Shown here piece by piece: positions 27,224-39,902 of a DNA stretch of 64,000 nucleotides. The translations under genes and the position numbers were made by a program. Location: the NCBI RefSeq assembly GCF_002932875.1, contig NZ_PSWS01000062.1:1-64000 (forward strand), given 5' to 3'. Numbering within the stretch: position 1 is the first letter of the stretch; each line of letters begins with the position of its first letter. Under the pieces are notes generated by a model. The model did no database searches and was not told the origin of the DNA. It worked only from the letters and a program-made list of their open reading frames with translations. This stretch comes from Rathayibacter tritici. GTDB lineage: Bacteria; Actinomycetota; Actinomycetes; Actinomycetales; Microbacteriaceae.

Positions 27224-28105
27224 TTACTCCTCGTTCTCGCGGGCCGGCGCGCCGGTTCCCGGAAGGTTCGAATTGCGGTTGTACTCCGCGCCGAGCTGAC
27301 CGGTCTGGCCGGCGTCGCGCAGGGACTGGATGTAGTCGTCGTACTCGGCCTGCGAGACGACCTTGACGTTGAAGAGCATCGCGGAGTGGTATTCGCCGCA
27401 GAACTCAGCGCACCTGCCGCTCTGGGTCCCCTCCTTGAGCGGCGTGACGTACATGTAGTTCGTCTTACCGGGGATCATGTCTTTTTTGTAGAGGAATTCG
27501 GCGATCCAGAACGAGTGGATGACGTCGCGGGAATCGAGCTGAATTTTGATCTTCTTGCCCACCGGCAGATAGAGCGTGGGAACCTCGGACTCGACGAGCG
27601 AACCCGCTGGGTCGGCGCCCTCCTGGTACTGCCCCTGGATTCCGGCCGAGTAGACGTTCTCGTCGACGTAGTTGAAGTCCCACGCCCACTGCTTGCCGTA
27701 CACCTGGATGGTCTCGTCCGGGTCGTCGTAGGGCTCCTCGATGGCAGCCTGGTCGCGCGCAGTGAAGGCGAAGAAGCCGATCACGAGAATCAGCGGCACG
27801 ATCGTGTAGAAGATCTCGATCGGCATGTTGTACCGCAACTGGACCGGCAGGCCGGTCTGGCCCTTGCGACGGCGGTAGACGACCACCGCCCAGATGGTGA
27901 GACCCCACGTGACGACGCCGACGGCGAGCAGGACGATCCAGGAGGTGACCCAGAGTCCGATGACGCGATCCACGTGGTTCGTCGTGCCGGGCTCAGTGGG
28001 AAGCCAGCCCTGGAGCTGCTCCTGCGTGCAGCCCGCGAGGACGAGGGCGAGGGCTCCTGCGACGGGGGCAGCGACCCATCTGCGGATTCGGCGATTGAAG
28101 CGCAC
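27224..28105 (-). CDS. ctaC: Cytochrome c oxidase subunit II, lipoprotein
   Basis: 293-aa subunit with the binuclear CuA centre that accepts electrons from QcrC. The N-terminus is a lipoprotein signal with lipobox LAGC (Cys26), followed by two transmembrane helices and an extracellular cupredoxin domain. CuA ligands are in CAEFCGEYHSAM and an upstream His in HSFWIAEF. GTG 28105 has GAAAGG upstream. The 164-bp gap before it contains -10-like TAATAC and TAGGCT but no certain promoter. First gene of the operon. Confidence 0.96.
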   Translation of the reverse strand: MRFNRRIRRWVAAPVAGALALVLAGCTQEQLQGWLPTEPGTTNHVDRVIGLWVTSWIVLLAVGVVTWGLTIWAVVVYRRRKGQTGLPVQLRYNMPIEIFYTIVPLILVIGFFAFTARDQAAIEEPYDDPDETIQVYGKQWAWDFNYVDENVYSAGIQGQYQEGADPAGSLVESEVPTLYLPVGKKIKIQLDSRDVIHSFWIAEFLYKKDMIPGKTNYMYVTPLKEGTQSGRCAEFCGEYHSAMLFNVKVVSQAEYDDYIQSLRDAGQTGQLGAEYNRNSNLPGTGAPARENEE

Positions 28106-28240
28106 CGGTGACCTTTCGGAAGACTGGGGACCAGTTCACACGAAACTGTATTAGACCGGCCCTAGCCTACCCTTCCGCTCCGGCGCCCCGATGCACGACG
28201 ACCCGCTCTTGACGTCCTGCCCCCGTGGTGCAGTCGTGAC

Positions 28241-28265
28241 GAGCGGCCCCGACTCAGGGCCGCTC
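28241..28265 (-). terminator. Terminator after the HesB-type gene
   Basis: Perfect 9-bp stem GAGCGGCCC with complement around CGACTCA, directly downstream of the Fe-S carrier stop on the minus strand. There is no T-run. Confidence 0.6.
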
Positions 28266-28269
28266 GGGG

Positions 28270-28653
28270 TCAGTGGAAGCTGTCGCCGCAGGCGCAGCTA
28301 CCGCCCGCGTTGGGGTTGTCGATCGTAAAACCCTGCTTCTGGATGGTGTCCTCGAAGTCGATGGAGGCGCCGTCGAGGTAGGGCACGCTCATCTTGTCGA
28401 CGACGAGGCCGACGCCCTCGAACTCGACCGCCGCGTCGCCCTCGAGAGTGCGCTCGTCGAAGTAGAGCTGGTAGATCAGGCCCGAGCAGCCGCCGGGCTG
28501 CACGGCGACTCGAAGGCGGAGGTCGTCGCGACCCTCCTGCTCGAGCAGGCTCTTGACCTTCGCAGCGGCGGTCGGGGTCATCGAGACGCCGTGGGCCGTG
28601 CTCGGCTGGGTGGCGACGGGGGTCGCCGTCTGGTCGGTCAGTATGTCTGACAT
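28270..28653 (-). CDS. erpA: Iron-sulphur cluster insertion protein, HesB/ErpA type
   Basis: 127-aa A-type carrier that delivers Fe-S clusters to target proteins. The three conserved cysteines are Cys56 (GGCSG) and Cys120/Cys122 (SCACGD). The first ~20 residues are a Thr/Ala-rich extension common in actinobacteria. Placement beside the respiratory operons fits a role in maturing Fe-S proteins such as QcrA, but this is inference. A TAGAAT -10 box lies upstream. Confidence 0.92.
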   Translation of the reverse strand: MSDILTDQTATPVATQPSTAHGVSMTPTAAAKVKSLLEQEGRDDLRLRVAVQPGGCSGLIYQLYFDERTLEGDAAVEFEGVGLVVDKMSVPYLDGASIDFEDTIQKQGFTIDNPNAGGSCACGDSFH

Positions 28654-28698
28654 GTCACTCCTCAGGGGACGGGCGGAACGGTCGTCGTGCCTTCCGGG

Positions 28699-28704
28699 AT
28701 TCTA
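28699..28704 (-). promoter_or_regulatory. Candidate -10 box of the HesB-type gene
   Basis: TAGAAT on the minus strand, giving a leader of about 40 nt that includes GAGGAG before ATG 28653. No strong -35 is present. Confidence 0.4.
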
Positions 28705-28748
28705 CGGCTGAAACCCGCCTGCACACCGGGATATTCCCTCGCCGGCGG

Positions 28749-30164
28749 TTAGTCGCGATGGGCGGTCGCGCGCAGGAGGAACAGCGCCTCGGTCTGCGCG
28801 GCTCGCTTGAAGACGCCCAGGTGCAGCGACTCGTTGGGGCTGTGTGCGCGCGAGTCGGGGTCTTCGACTCCGGTGACCAGGATCTGCGCCGTCGGGAACT
28901 CGCGCACCAGGTCGGCGATGAAGGGGATGCTCCCGCCGATGCCGGTCTCCAGCGGTTCGCGTCCCCAGGCGTCCGCCATCGCGCCCTTGACCAGGTCCAC
29001 CGCCCAGCCGGTCGCGTCGACGAGGAAGGGGTTCCCGGTACTGACATCGTCGATCGCCAGGTGCGCGCCGAACGGGGCGTTGGCGTGCAGGTGGCGCTCG
29101 ATCGCGGTGGAGGCCTGCTCCGCGTCCTGGCCCGGGGCGATGCGCGCGCTGATCTTCACCCGCACCGACGGCACGAGGGTGTTGGACGCGTCGACGACCG
29201 CGGGGGCGTCGATCCCGGTGACGGTGACCGCCGGCTTCGACCACAGGCGCGAGAGGATCGTGCCGGTACCGATCGGCGAGACGCCGTCGAGGAGGCCGGA
29301 GTCACGGCGCAGGTCCTCCTCCGTCATGTCGGGGACCGTACCGTCGTGCTCGGTGAGACCGGCGATCGCGACCGAGCCGTCCTCGTCCCAGAGCGTCGAG
29401 AGCAGGCGGACTGCCGCGAGCATCGCGTCCGGGACCGCTCCGCCGAGCATGCCCGAGTGCGAGGCGTGGGCGAGGGTGCTGATCGTGAGGGTGAAGGTGA
29501 CATTACCGCGCAGGCCCACGGTCAGCGCGGGGGTGTCGACGTCCCAATTATCACTGTCGGCCACGATGATCGCGTCGGCCCGGAGGGCGCTGTGGTGCTC
29601 GCGAAGGAAGGTGGGGAAGGAGCGGGAGCCGAACTCCTCCTCCCCCTCGATGAAGAGGACGAGCCCGAGTTCGAAGTCTTCGCCCGCGACCTCGCGCAGC
29701 GCCCGGACCGCGGCGAGATGCGAGACGACACCGGCCTTGTCGTCGGCGGCGCCGCGGCCGTAGAGGCGGTCGCCGCGCACGGTCGGCTCGAACGGAGGGG
29801 TCTCCCACGCCGACTCTGCACCCTGGGGCTGCACGTCGTGGTGAGCGTAGAGCAGGACGGTCGGCGCCCCGTTGCGGGCGGCGCGGGTCGCGAGCACCGC
29901 GGGCTGACCGAGCACGTCGGTGCCGTCGATCGTGGCGCTGTGGAGTGCGATGTCGTCAAAGACGCCGGTCTCCCGCGCGAGCTCGGCGATGGCCTCGGCG
30001 CTGGCGGCCACCCGGGTGGCGTCGAAGCCGTCCCACGAGACGGACGGGATCCGCACCAGCTGCCCGAGCTGGGCGAGCGAGCGCGGCAGGTCGTCGCGGA
30101 CGGCGGCGAGGACGGCCTCCTCATCGGAGGAGAGTACGGACGGAGTCGAAGCGTCGTGAGCCAT
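28749..30164 (-). CDS. M20-family dipeptidase
   Basis: 471-aa zinc metallopeptidase of the M20/ArgE-DapE-CNDP family. Metal and catalytic motifs are LLYAHHDVQP, YGRGAADDKAG, IEGEEEFGS, and the late RAHSPNESLHL. A lid/dimerisation domain is inserted in the middle (about 210-340). The closest group is annotated 'dipeptidase', with carnosinase-like relatives; substrate is open. ATG 30164 is 7 nt after a TAAGAT box, so the mRNA may be leaderless. Divergent from the DUF3043 gene. Confidence 0.92.
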   Translation of the reverse strand: MAHDASTPSVLSSDEEAVLAAVRDDLPRSLAQLGQLVRIPSVSWDGFDATRVAASAEAIAELARETGVFDDIALHSATIDGTDVLGQPAVLATRAARNGAPTVLLYAHHDVQPQGAESAWETPPFEPTVRGDRLYGRGAADDKAGVVSHLAAVRALREVAGEDFELGLVLFIEGEEEFGSRSFPTFLREHHSALRADAIIVADSDNWDVDTPALTVGLRGNVTFTLTISTLAHASHSGMLGGAVPDAMLAAVRLLSTLWDEDGSVAIAGLTEHDGTVPDMTEEDLRRDSGLLDGVSPIGTGTILSRLWSKPAVTVTGIDAPAVVDASNTLVPSVRVKISARIAPGQDAEQASTAIERHLHANAPFGAHLAIDDVSTGNPFLVDATGWAVDLVKGAMADAWGREPLETGIGGSIPFIADLVREFPTAQILVTGVEDPDSRAHSPNESLHLGVFKRAAQTEALFLLRATAHRD

Positions 30165-30177
30165 GCAGGTAATCTTA
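30165..30177 (-). promoter_or_regulatory. -10 box predicting leaderless dipeptidase mRNA
   Basis: TAAGAT on the minus strand (30177-30172) ends 7 nt before ATG 30164. No ribosome-binding site lies between them. Confidence 0.5.
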
Positions 30178-30206
30178 AGAGATCCCCGAATCCAAGGACG
30201 TTCCCC

Positions 30207-30776
30207 GTGGCCAAGCACCCGATTGCAACCGACACGCCCGACGACGCCGGCTCCCCCGGCGCCGGCAAGGGGCGGCCGACGCCGACCCGGCGCGAGCAGG
30301 AGCTGGCCCGCAAGCGTCCACTGGTCGTCACCGACCGCAAGCAGGCCGCGCGCGACGCCCGCGAGAAGGCCGCGGTCTCCCGTGAGCAGGCTCGCCTCGG
30401 ACTCGCCGCCGGCGACCAGCGCTACCTACCGCTGCGTGACAAGGGCCCCCAGCGCAGGTTCGTCCGCGATTGGGTGGACGCGCGCTTCAGCCTCGGTGAG
30501 TTCCTCATCCCGGTGATGGTCGTAGTCCTCCTGCTGAGCTTCTTCCCGCAGCCCGAGCTGCAGTACGTGACGCTCGTCATCCTCTGGGTGTTCTTTCTCG
30601 TCGCGGTAATCGACTGCATCCTCCTCGGCATCCGTCTGCGGCGGAAGCTGGCGGAGCGCTACGGCGCCGACAAGGTCGAGAAGGGCATCCGCTGGTACGC
30701 CGCGATGCGCGCCCTCCAGTTGCGCGTGATGCGCCTGCCCAAGCCGCAGGTCAAGCGCGGCGCCTTCCCCGAGTAG
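30207..30776 (+). CDS. DUF3043 membrane protein
   Basis: 189-aa actinobacterial protein of unknown function. Residues 1-90 are charged and Arg/Lys-rich with GRPTPTRREQELARKRPLV, then two transmembrane helices (about 100-118 and 122-142) and a basic tail. The DUF3043 family is widespread and usually lies near dipeptidase/nrdR/pyrD genes. GTG 30207 has AAGGA upstream and the family N-terminus AKHP. The charged N-terminus could bind nucleic acid or another partner, but nothing shows this. Confidence 0.88.
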   Translation: MAKHPIATDTPDDAGSPGAGKGRPTPTRREQELARKRPLVVTDRKQAARDAREKAAVSREQARLGLAAGDQRYLPLRDKGPQRRFVRDWVDARFSLGEFLIPVMVVVLLLSFFPQPELQYVTLVILWVFFLVAVIDCILLGIRLRRKLAERYGADKVEKGIRWYAAMRALQLRVMRLPKPQVKRGAFPE

Positions 30777-30812
30777 TCGGGCGGGAACGCCGAGGGCCGA
30801 CAGCAGGGCGGC

Positions 30813-31832
30813 TCAGGAGTCGCGGGCCAGTCCCCGGTTGATCGCCCGGGCCCAGAGGGGTCCGCGGTAGATGAAGGCGGTGTAGCCCTGGACGAGGGTG
30901 GCGCCGGCGGCGAGACGCTGCCGCACGTCTGCGGCCGTCTCGATCCCACCGACCGAGATCACGCAGAACCCCGCGGGGACGACGGCGCGGAGCACGCGCA
31001 GCACCTCGAGTGACCGGGCCGCTAGCGGAGCCCCGGAGAGGCCGCCGACTCCGGCCGCCTCGACCACGGACCGGTCGGCGACGAGGCCTTCGCGCGAGAG
31101 CGTCGTATTGGTCGCCATGATGCCGTCTAAGCCCAGCCGGACCGCGAGCTCGGCAACGCGGCGGACCTCGTCGTCGGAGAGGTCGGGGGCGATCTTGACC
31201 AGCAGGGGCGTCGCGTCGGCGGCGTCCTTGACCGCGGCGAGCAGGGGCTCGAGGCGGTCGATCTCCTGCAGGCCGCGCAAGCCGGGGGTGTTCGGCGAGC
31301 TCACGTTCACGACAAGGTAGTCGGCAAGCGGCGCGAGGAGCCGGGTGCTGATCAGGTAGTCCTCGACCGCATCGTCCACCTCGACCACTCGGCTCTTGCC
31401 GATGTTCACACCGATCACCGGTCGGCGGCGTGCGCTGCGCAGGCGGACGAGGCGCTTCGCCGCGGCCTGCGCGCCGTGATTGTTGAAGCCCATCCGGTTG
31501 ATGACGGCCCGATCGGCGATCAGACGAAACAGGCGCGGCCGAGCGTTGCCCGGCTGCTCCCGAGCGGTCAGCGTCCCCACCTCGACGTGCCCGAACCCCA
31601 GCGCGCCGAGGCCCAGGACCGCGGTGGCGTCCTTGTCGAAGCCGGCGGCGACTCCGAAGGGCGTCTCGAAGCGGAGTCCGAGCGCCTCGACCGACGGGGT
31701 GCCCCGCGGCACGGTCAGGCGCCGCAACGCCGGGGCGACGCCGCCAAGAGCCCTGATCACCGGGAAGCTGAGGTGGTGCGCCTGCTCGGGGTCGAGGCGA
31801 CGCAGGAGGGTGCGGAACAGCAGCGGGTACAC
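30813..31832 (-). CDS. pyrD: Dihydroorotate dehydrogenase (quinone), class 2
   Basis: 339-aa FMN enzyme oxidising dihydroorotate to orotate with menaquinone, membrane-associated. The class 2 N-terminal helices (YPLLFRTLLRRLDPEQAHH) are present, as are FGVAAGFDKDA, INRMGFNNHG, and NVSSPNTPGLR with the catalytic Ser. GTG 31832 starts 7 nt after the nrdR stop, as the last gene of hisD-nrdR-pyrD. Confidence 0.95.
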   Translation of the reverse strand: MYPLLFRTLLRRLDPEQAHHLSFPVIRALGGVAPALRRLTVPRGTPSVEALGLRFETPFGVAAGFDKDATAVLGLGALGFGHVEVGTLTAREQPGNARPRLFRLIADRAVINRMGFNNHGAQAAAKRLVRLRSARRRPVIGVNIGKSRVVEVDDAVEDYLISTRLLAPLADYLVVNVSSPNTPGLRGLQEIDRLEPLLAAVKDAADATPLLVKIAPDLSDDEVRRVAELAVRLGLDGIMATNTTLSREGLVADRSVVEAAGVGGLSGAPLAARSLEVLRVLRAVVPAGFCVISVGGIETAADVRQRLAAGATLVQGYTAFIYRGPLWARAINRGLARDS

Positions 31833-31839
31833 GGGGGCC

Positions 31840-32316
31840 TCAGATCTCGTCGGCGCGGTTCGGCACGGAGCCGCGTTCGGCGCGAAGCTGCGTGATCGCC
31901 GACTCGAAGTCATCGAGCGAGTCGAACGCCTGGTACACGCTGGCGAAGCGGAGGTAGGCCACCTCGTCGAGCTCGCGCAGCGGCGGCAGAATGGCGAGGC
32001 CGATGTCGTTGGCGTCGATCTGGGAGGCACCGGTCGAGCGGATGCTCTCCTCCACCCGCTGCGCGAGCACCGCCAGATCGGAGTCGGTGACGGGACGTCC
32101 CTGGCAAGCCTTCCGGACGCCGCTGACGATCTTCTCGCGGCTGAATGGCTCCACGACTCCGCTGCGCTTGATCACAACGAGGCTCGCGGTCTCGGTGGTT
32201 GAGAAGCGACGTCCGCAGGACGGGCATTGGCGGCGGCGACGGATGGAGAGACCGTCGTCGCTCGTGCGGGAGTCGATCACGCGGGAGTCGGGGTGCCGGC
32301 AGAAGGGGCAGAACAT
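31840..32316 (-). CDS. nrdR: Transcriptional repressor NrdR
   Basis: 158-aa repressor of ribonucleotide reductase genes. A zinc ribbon (CPFC at 3-6 and CPSC at 31-34) precedes an ATP-cone ([20 protein letters not shown]) that senses ATP/dATP. No nrd genes or NrdR box pair were noticed in this window, so targets lie elsewhere. It is between hisD (16 nt upstream) and pyrD. Confidence 0.97.
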   Translation of the reverse strand: MFCPFCRHPDSRVIDSRTSDDGLSIRRRRQCPSCGRRFSTTETASLVVIKRSGVVEPFSREKIVSGVRKACQGRPVTDSDLAVLAQRVEESIRSTGASQIDANDIGLAILPPLRELDEVAYLRFASVYQAFDSLDDFESAITQLRAERGSVPNRADEI

Positions 32317-32332
32317 CGAGGGCCTCTCGGTC

Positions 32333-33637
32333 TCAGGCGAAGCGGGCGTCGACGGCGTCCCCGTGAGCGGGTAGGGCCTCGGCGTCGCTGAGAGCGCGGA
32401 TGTGCGGGGCGACCCGCTCGAGCGCTGCGCGGTCGTACGAGATCAGCTGCTGCGGGCGGAGGAACGTATAGGCGCCGAGCCCCGAAGAGAAACGCGCCTG
32501 CCCAAGTGTCGGCAGCACGTGGTTGGATCCGGCGAGGTAGTCGCCGAGGCTGACCGGAGTGGTGGGGCCGAGGAAGATCGCGCCGGCGTCGTGGATCCGC
32601 TCCGCCATCGCGACCGGGTCGACCGTGTGCAGCTCGAGGTGTTCGGGGCCGTAGGCGTCACTGAATGCGCAGGCGAGGTCGAGGTCGTCGACGATCACGA
32701 GCGCCGACTGCGGGCCGCCGAGCGCGATCGCGACCCGCTCGGCGTGCTGGGTGCCTGCCGCCTGCTCGGCGACCTCGCGCTGCACGGCTGCGGCGAGGTT
32801 GGCGCTGTCCGTCACCAGGACCGCCGACGCGGCCTCGTCGTGCTCGGCCTGACTGACCAGGTCGGCAGCGACCAGGCGCGGGTCGGCGGAGTCGTCGGCG
32901 ATGACGAGAATCTCCGTTGGGCCGGCCTCGGAGTCGATGCCGACCTGGCCGAGCACCTGGCGCTTCGCCGTGGTGACCCAAATATTGCCCGGGCCGGTGA
33001 TGATGCTGACGGGATCGAGGCCGATCGAGTCGACACCGTAGGCCAGCGCGGCGACTGCGCCCGCGCCTCCGAGCGCGTAGACCTCGTCGATGCCCAGCAG
33101 CGCGGCAGCCGCGAGGATCGTGGGGTGCACGGAGCCGCCGAATGCCTTCTGCGGCGGCGAGACCAGGGCGATGGAGGCGACACCGGCGGCCTGGGCGGGC
33201 ACCGCGTTCATCACGACGCTCGAGGGGTAGACCGCTTTGCCGCCGGGGACGTAGAGGCCGGCGCGAGCGACGGGCTGCCAGCGCTGGGTGACGGTGGCGC
33301 CGTCGTCGAGCTCAGTCGTGCGGGCCGGCGGGATCTGCGCGGCGCTGGCGCGACGGACACGGGCGATCGCCTCCTCGAGAGCGCGGCGGATAGCCGGGTC
33401 GAGGCGGTCCAGGGCCTGCGCGATCTGCTCGGCGGGCACGCGGAGGTGCGGGGGGCGCACGCCGTCCAGCCGCTCCGACTGATCGAGCAGCGCGTCGGCA
33501 CCGCGCGCGCGGACGTCGGCGATCAGCTCGGTGACCACGGGCCCGACGGCCGCGGAGGTACCCGGATTGCGGGGTACGAGGTCGAGGAGCTCGGCGGCGG
33601 AGGGACGACGGCCGCGGAGGTCGAGGGTCTGGATCAT
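32333..33637 (-). CDS. hisD: Histidinol dehydrogenase
   Basis: 434-aa zinc enzyme performing the last two oxidations of histidine synthesis. Zn ligands appear in SQAEHDEA, and the catalytic pair is in GPEHLELHT; the NAD-binding region has [12 protein letters not shown]. Length is normal. It is separated here from the other his genes and followed by nrdR and pyrD. Confidence 0.96.
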   Translation of the reverse strand: MIQTLDLRGRRPSAAELLDLVPRNPGTSAAVGPVVTELIADVRARGADALLDQSERLDGVRPPHLRVPAEQIAQALDRLDPAIRRALEEAIARVRRASAAQIPPARTTELDDGATVTQRWQPVARAGLYVPGGKAVYPSSVVMNAVPAQAAGVASIALVSPPQKAFGGSVHPTILAAAALLGIDEVYALGGAGAVAALAYGVDSIGLDPVSIITGPGNIWVTTAKRQVLGQVGIDSEAGPTEILVIADDSADPRLVAADLVSQAEHDEAASAVLVTDSANLAAAVQREVAEQAAGTQHAERVAIALGGPQSALVIVDDLDLACAFSDAYGPEHLELHTVDPVAMAERIHDAGAIFLGPTTPVSLGDYLAGSNHVLPTLGQARFSSGLGAYTFLRPQQLISYDRAALERVAPHIRALSDAEALPAHGDAVDARFA

Positions 33638-33748
33638 GGCCGCCCCAGTCTACGCGCCGCCCTCCCCGGCTCCCTCGCCCCCGCTGCGCCTCGACCACCA
33701 GGCCCGGCCGCGCAACGCCCATCCCGCAGCCACCCCTTCGCCGCCACA

Positions 33749-33988
33749 CCCAAGGCGAACCGCCGATCCGCGTCCCAGCGGATCGCCGTAGCCGCACGCA
33801 CCCCGCTCCACACAACCCCGCCACCCTCCCCAGCCAACCGCGCCGAGCCGGGCAGGGACCGGCTCACCACGCCCAAGGCGAACCGCCGATCCGCGTCCCA
33901 GCGGATCGCCGTCGCCGCACGCACTCCGCTCCACACAACCCCGACACCCTCCCCAGCCAACCGCGCCGAGCCGGGCAGGGACCGGCTC
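33749..33988. repeat. Direct duplication, period 123 bp, with hairpins
   Basis: Copy 1 is 33749-33865 and copy 2 is 33872-33988, about 117 bp each, with only a few differences (for example near 33788, 33798 and 33814). Each carries a perfect 8-bp inverted repeat CGATCCGC-GTCCCA-GCGGATCG (33764-33785 and 33887-33908). The period is divisible by three, so a minus-strand frame stays open through both copies, but its product looks like nothing known. It fills most of the 356-bp gap between hisD and dnaE and touches the dnaE stop. Confidence 0.85.
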
Positions 33989-33993
33989 GGAAG

Positions 33994-37506
<3,513 letters not shown>

Positions 37507-37626
37507 GGATGCGCCTCCGGCGGACTGCGGGCAGGGGAGGGACGGCCGGCGACCCGGGAGGGCCCGTGGGCACGACGGGAAGAAGTCTAACCGCGCCGGA
37601 CGCGGCTCCCGCCCGGAGGGCGCGGA

Positions 37627-38550
37627 TCACTCTCCGCGGAGTACCTCCAGGGCGTGCGCGAGGTCGTCGGGGTAGGCGGCCTCGAACTGCACCCACTCCC
37701 CCGTGCCCGGGTGCGTGAATCCGAGCCGGACCGCGTCGAGCCACTGGCGGGAGAGGCCGAGGCGCTTCGAGAGGGTCGGATCGGCTCCGTACATCGCGTC
37801 GCCGACGCACGGGTGGCGCTGTGCGGCCATGTGCACGCGGATCTGGTGGGTGCGACCGGTCTCGAGGTGGATCTCGAGGAGGGAGGCGAACGGGAAGGCC
37901 TCGATCGTCTCGTAGTGAGTGACCGAGGGCTTGCCGTCGGCGCGGACCGCGAACTTCCAGTCCGAGGACGGGTGACGGCCGAGCGGAGCGTCGATGGTGC
38001 CCGCGAGCGGATCCGGATGGCCCTGCACGACCGCGTGGTACACCTTCTCGACCGTGCGGTCGTGGAACGCGCGCTTGAGGTGGGTGTAGGCCTGCTCCGA
38101 CTTCGCGACGACCATGAGGCCGCTCGTTCCGGCGTCGAGGCGGTGCACGATGCCGGCCCGCTCCGCCGCTCCGGAGGTCGAGATCCGGAAACCGGCAGCG
38201 GCGAGGGCGCCGAGCACCGTCGGCCCCTCCCAGCCCACGGCGGGGTGCGCAGCGACCCCGACCGGCTTGTCGATCACGACGATGTCGTCGTCGTCGTGCA
38301 CGATGCCGAGGTCGGGGACCGCGATCGGCACGATCCGAGGCTCCTCGCGCGCGGTCCACTCGACGCTCAGCCAGGCGCCGGAGCGCACTCGGTCGCTCTT
38401 GTCGAGGACCCGGCCATCGACGCTCACTCCGCCGGCCTCGGCCACCTCAGCCGCGAAGGTGCGCGAAAAGCCGAGCAACTTGGCGACGGCCGCATCGACG
38501 CGCAGGCCGTCGAGCCCGTCCGGGACCGGCAGCTCTCGGGACTGCACCAT
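37627..38550 (-). CDS. RluA/RluD-family pseudouridine synthase
   Basis: 307-aa rRNA/tRNA pseudouridine synthase. An S4 RNA-binding domain (about 13-75) precedes the catalytic domain, with the nucleophilic Asp in [16 protein letters not shown] and the [10 protein letters not shown] motif. The lspA-rluD pairing is conserved across actinobacteria and firmicutes, and RluD-type 23S modification is likely but the site is not shown. ATG 38550 overlaps the lspA stop (TGATG). Confidence 0.94.
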   Translation of the reverse strand: MVQSRELPVPDGLDGLRVDAAVAKLLGFSRTFAAEVAEAGGVSVDGRVLDKSDRVRSGAWLSVEWTAREEPRIVPIAVPDLGIVHDDDDIVVIDKPVGVAAHPAVGWEGPTVLGALAAAGFRISTSGAAERAGIVHRLDAGTSGLMVVAKSEQAYTHLKRAFHDRTVEKVYHAVVQGHPDPLAGTIDAPLGRHPSSDWKFAVRADGKPSVTHYETIEAFPFASLLEIHLETGRTHQIRVHMAAQRHPCVGDAMYGADPTLSKRLGLSRQWLDAVRLGFTHPGTGEWVQFEAAYPDDLAHALEVLRGE

Positions 38551-39032
38551 CAGCGTCCGCCGCGGCTGCCGTCGAGCCCGATGCCGCGCAGGCTCAGCAG
38601 AACGAACAGGGCCATCGCCGTGCAGATCGCGACGTCGGCGACGTTGTAGATCGCCGGGAGCAGCCACGGCGTGAAGAGGAAGTCGACGACGTGTCCGAGC
38701 CCGAAGGAGGGTTCCCGGAACAGCCGGTCGAAGAGGTTGCCGAGCGTGCCGCCGAGCAGCAGTCCGAAGAAGACCGCCCACGGAGTGGACCGGATGCGGC
38801 GAGAGAACCAGATGACCGCGATGACGACGCAGGCCGCGATGATCGAGAAGATCCACGTCGATCCGCTCGCCAGAGAGAAGGCCGCACCCGGATTTTTCAC
38901 GTAGTGCAGGATCAGCACGTCACCGAGAACGTGAACGTCCTCGCCGAGGGTCAGAGTCGTCGTGACCAGGAATTTCGCGATCTGATCGATCGCGAAGACC
39001 GCGAGCGCGACGAGGCCGAGGGTGACGAGCAC
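38550..39032 (-). CDS. lspA: Lipoprotein signal peptidase
   Basis: 160-aa four-helix membrane aspartyl protease that cleaves prolipoprotein signals after lipidation. Motifs are [27 protein letters not shown] and VVDFLF with NVADVAI; both catalytic aspartates are present. GTG 39032 is the only start downstream of the divIVA stop, but its ribosome-binding site is poor, so coupling to divIVA or an earlier start inside divIVA is possible. Confidence 0.92.
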   Translation of the reverse strand: MLVTLGLVALAVFAIDQIAKFLVTTTLTLGEDVHVLGDVLILHYVKNPGAAFSLASGSTWIFSIIAACVVIAVIWFSRRIRSTPWAVFFGLLLGGTLGNLFDRLFREPSFGLGHVVDFLFTPWLLPAIYNVADVAICTAMALFVLLSLRGIGLDGSRGGR

Positions 39033-39060
39033 CCTCGGCCTGACGTCCGCTGCGGCGGAA

Positions 39061-39726
39061 CTACGCCCCAAAGCCCGACAGCGAGGACTCCGACGTCGCC
39101 GGCTGGGTGTCGAGGTCGCGAAGCTGACCCTCGATGTAGCTCTTGAGCTTCTGGCGGTACTCGCGCTCGAAGGTGCGGAGCTCGTCGATGCGGTGTTCGA
39201 CGGTTGCCCGCTCCTCCTCGAGCTTCGCAATCTGCTGGCGCTGTGCGGCCTCTGCCTCGGCGACCAGACGCGCGGCGGTCGCACGACCCTCGGCGACCAG
39301 GGCGTCGCGCTTCTCGGCACCCTCACGTACGTGCTCCTCGTGCAGGCGGCGAGCCAGCTGGAGAAGCCCGCTGGAACTCTCGGCCTCATCGACCGGGGCT
39401 GACTGCTGGGCACCGCTCGGAGCGGTGACCGGAGCGGGAGCCGGGGTGGGCTCCGGCTCGGGCTGCGGCTCCGGCTCGGGCGCCTCGTCGACGACCGGGG
39501 CAGGAGCAGGAGTGCTCTCGCGCGGGGCGTCGGAGACGCGGGCATCCGAGGGGCGGCTGTCGCCGGAGGAGAGGCGCTGACGCAGTTCCTCGTTCTCCTG
39601 GTTCAGGCGGCGAAGCTCCACGACGACCTCGTCGAGGAAGTCGTCGACCTCGTCCTGGTCGTATCCCTCGCGGAACTTGGTCGGCTGGAACCGCTTATTG
39701 ACAACGTCTTCGGGAGTGAGCGCCAT
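39061..39726 (-). CDS. divIVA: Cell pole/polar growth protein DivIVA (Wag31)
   Basis: 221-aa coiled-coil scaffold that recruits the cell wall machinery to the poles in actinobacteria. The membrane-binding N-domain is complete (LTPEDVVNKRFQ, YDQDEVDDFLDEV), followed by a short coil, a long Pro/Glu/Ala linker at about 68-110, and a second coil (about 120-205). The Wag31 phosphorylation region is not obvious. It has its own promoter and a 16-bp tandem array upstream, suggesting control separate from ftsZ-sepF-yggT. Confidence 0.95.
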   Translation of the reverse strand: MALTPEDVVNKRFQPTKFREGYDQDEVDDFLDEVVVELRRLNQENEELRQRLSSGDSRPSDARVSDAPRESTPAPAPVVDEAPEPEPQPEPEPTPAPAPVTAPSGAQQSAPVDEAESSSGLLQLARRLHEEHVREGAEKRDALVAEGRATAARLVAEAEAAQRQQIAKLEEERATVEHRIDELRTFEREYRQKLKSYIEGQLRDLDTQPATSESSLSGFGA

Positions 39727-39758
39727 GGCTTTCCACCTTCGATTTCAAGTAGGTACAC

Positions 39759-39787
39759 GTCTAACAACGCGCGACTAAAGCTAGCAA
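39759..39787 (-). promoter_or_regulatory. divIVA promoter
   Basis: On the minus strand -35 TTGCTA (39787-39782), a 17-nt spacer and -10 TTAGAC (39764-39759). The leader is about 26 nt and carries GAAGGTGGA before ATG 39726. It is the best-formed promoter in the window. Confidence 0.65.
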
Positions 39788-39837
39788 CTTCAGGCGCACG
39801 GCGCAGTGCTGACACCGCGGGGAACGTCCGGACGTGC

Positions 39838-39895
39838 CAACGATACGACGCGTCAACGATACGACGTGTCAACGATACGACGTGTCAACGATACA
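39838..39895. repeat. 16-bp tandem array upstream of the divIVA promoter
   Basis: Four units begin at 39838, 39854, 39870 and 39886. The first three read CAACGATACGACGYGT, and the fourth matches for 9 bases and then diverges. The array lies between the yggT stop (39903) and the divIVA -35. Confidence 0.9.
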
Positions 39896-39902
39896 GGGAC
39901 GT

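Noticed and set aside
25874..28111. A 745-codon plus-strand frame opposite ctaD and ctaC
   Set aside because: Antisense shadow of codons with G/C third bases; composition very Asp/Arg/His-rich.
33634..33960. Minus-strand small protein encoded in the duplicated unit
   Set aside because: The frame is open only because the period is divisible by three; no start signal and no recognisable product.
39838..39895. CRISPR array
   Set aside because: Units are 16 bp with no spacers and no cas genes nearby.
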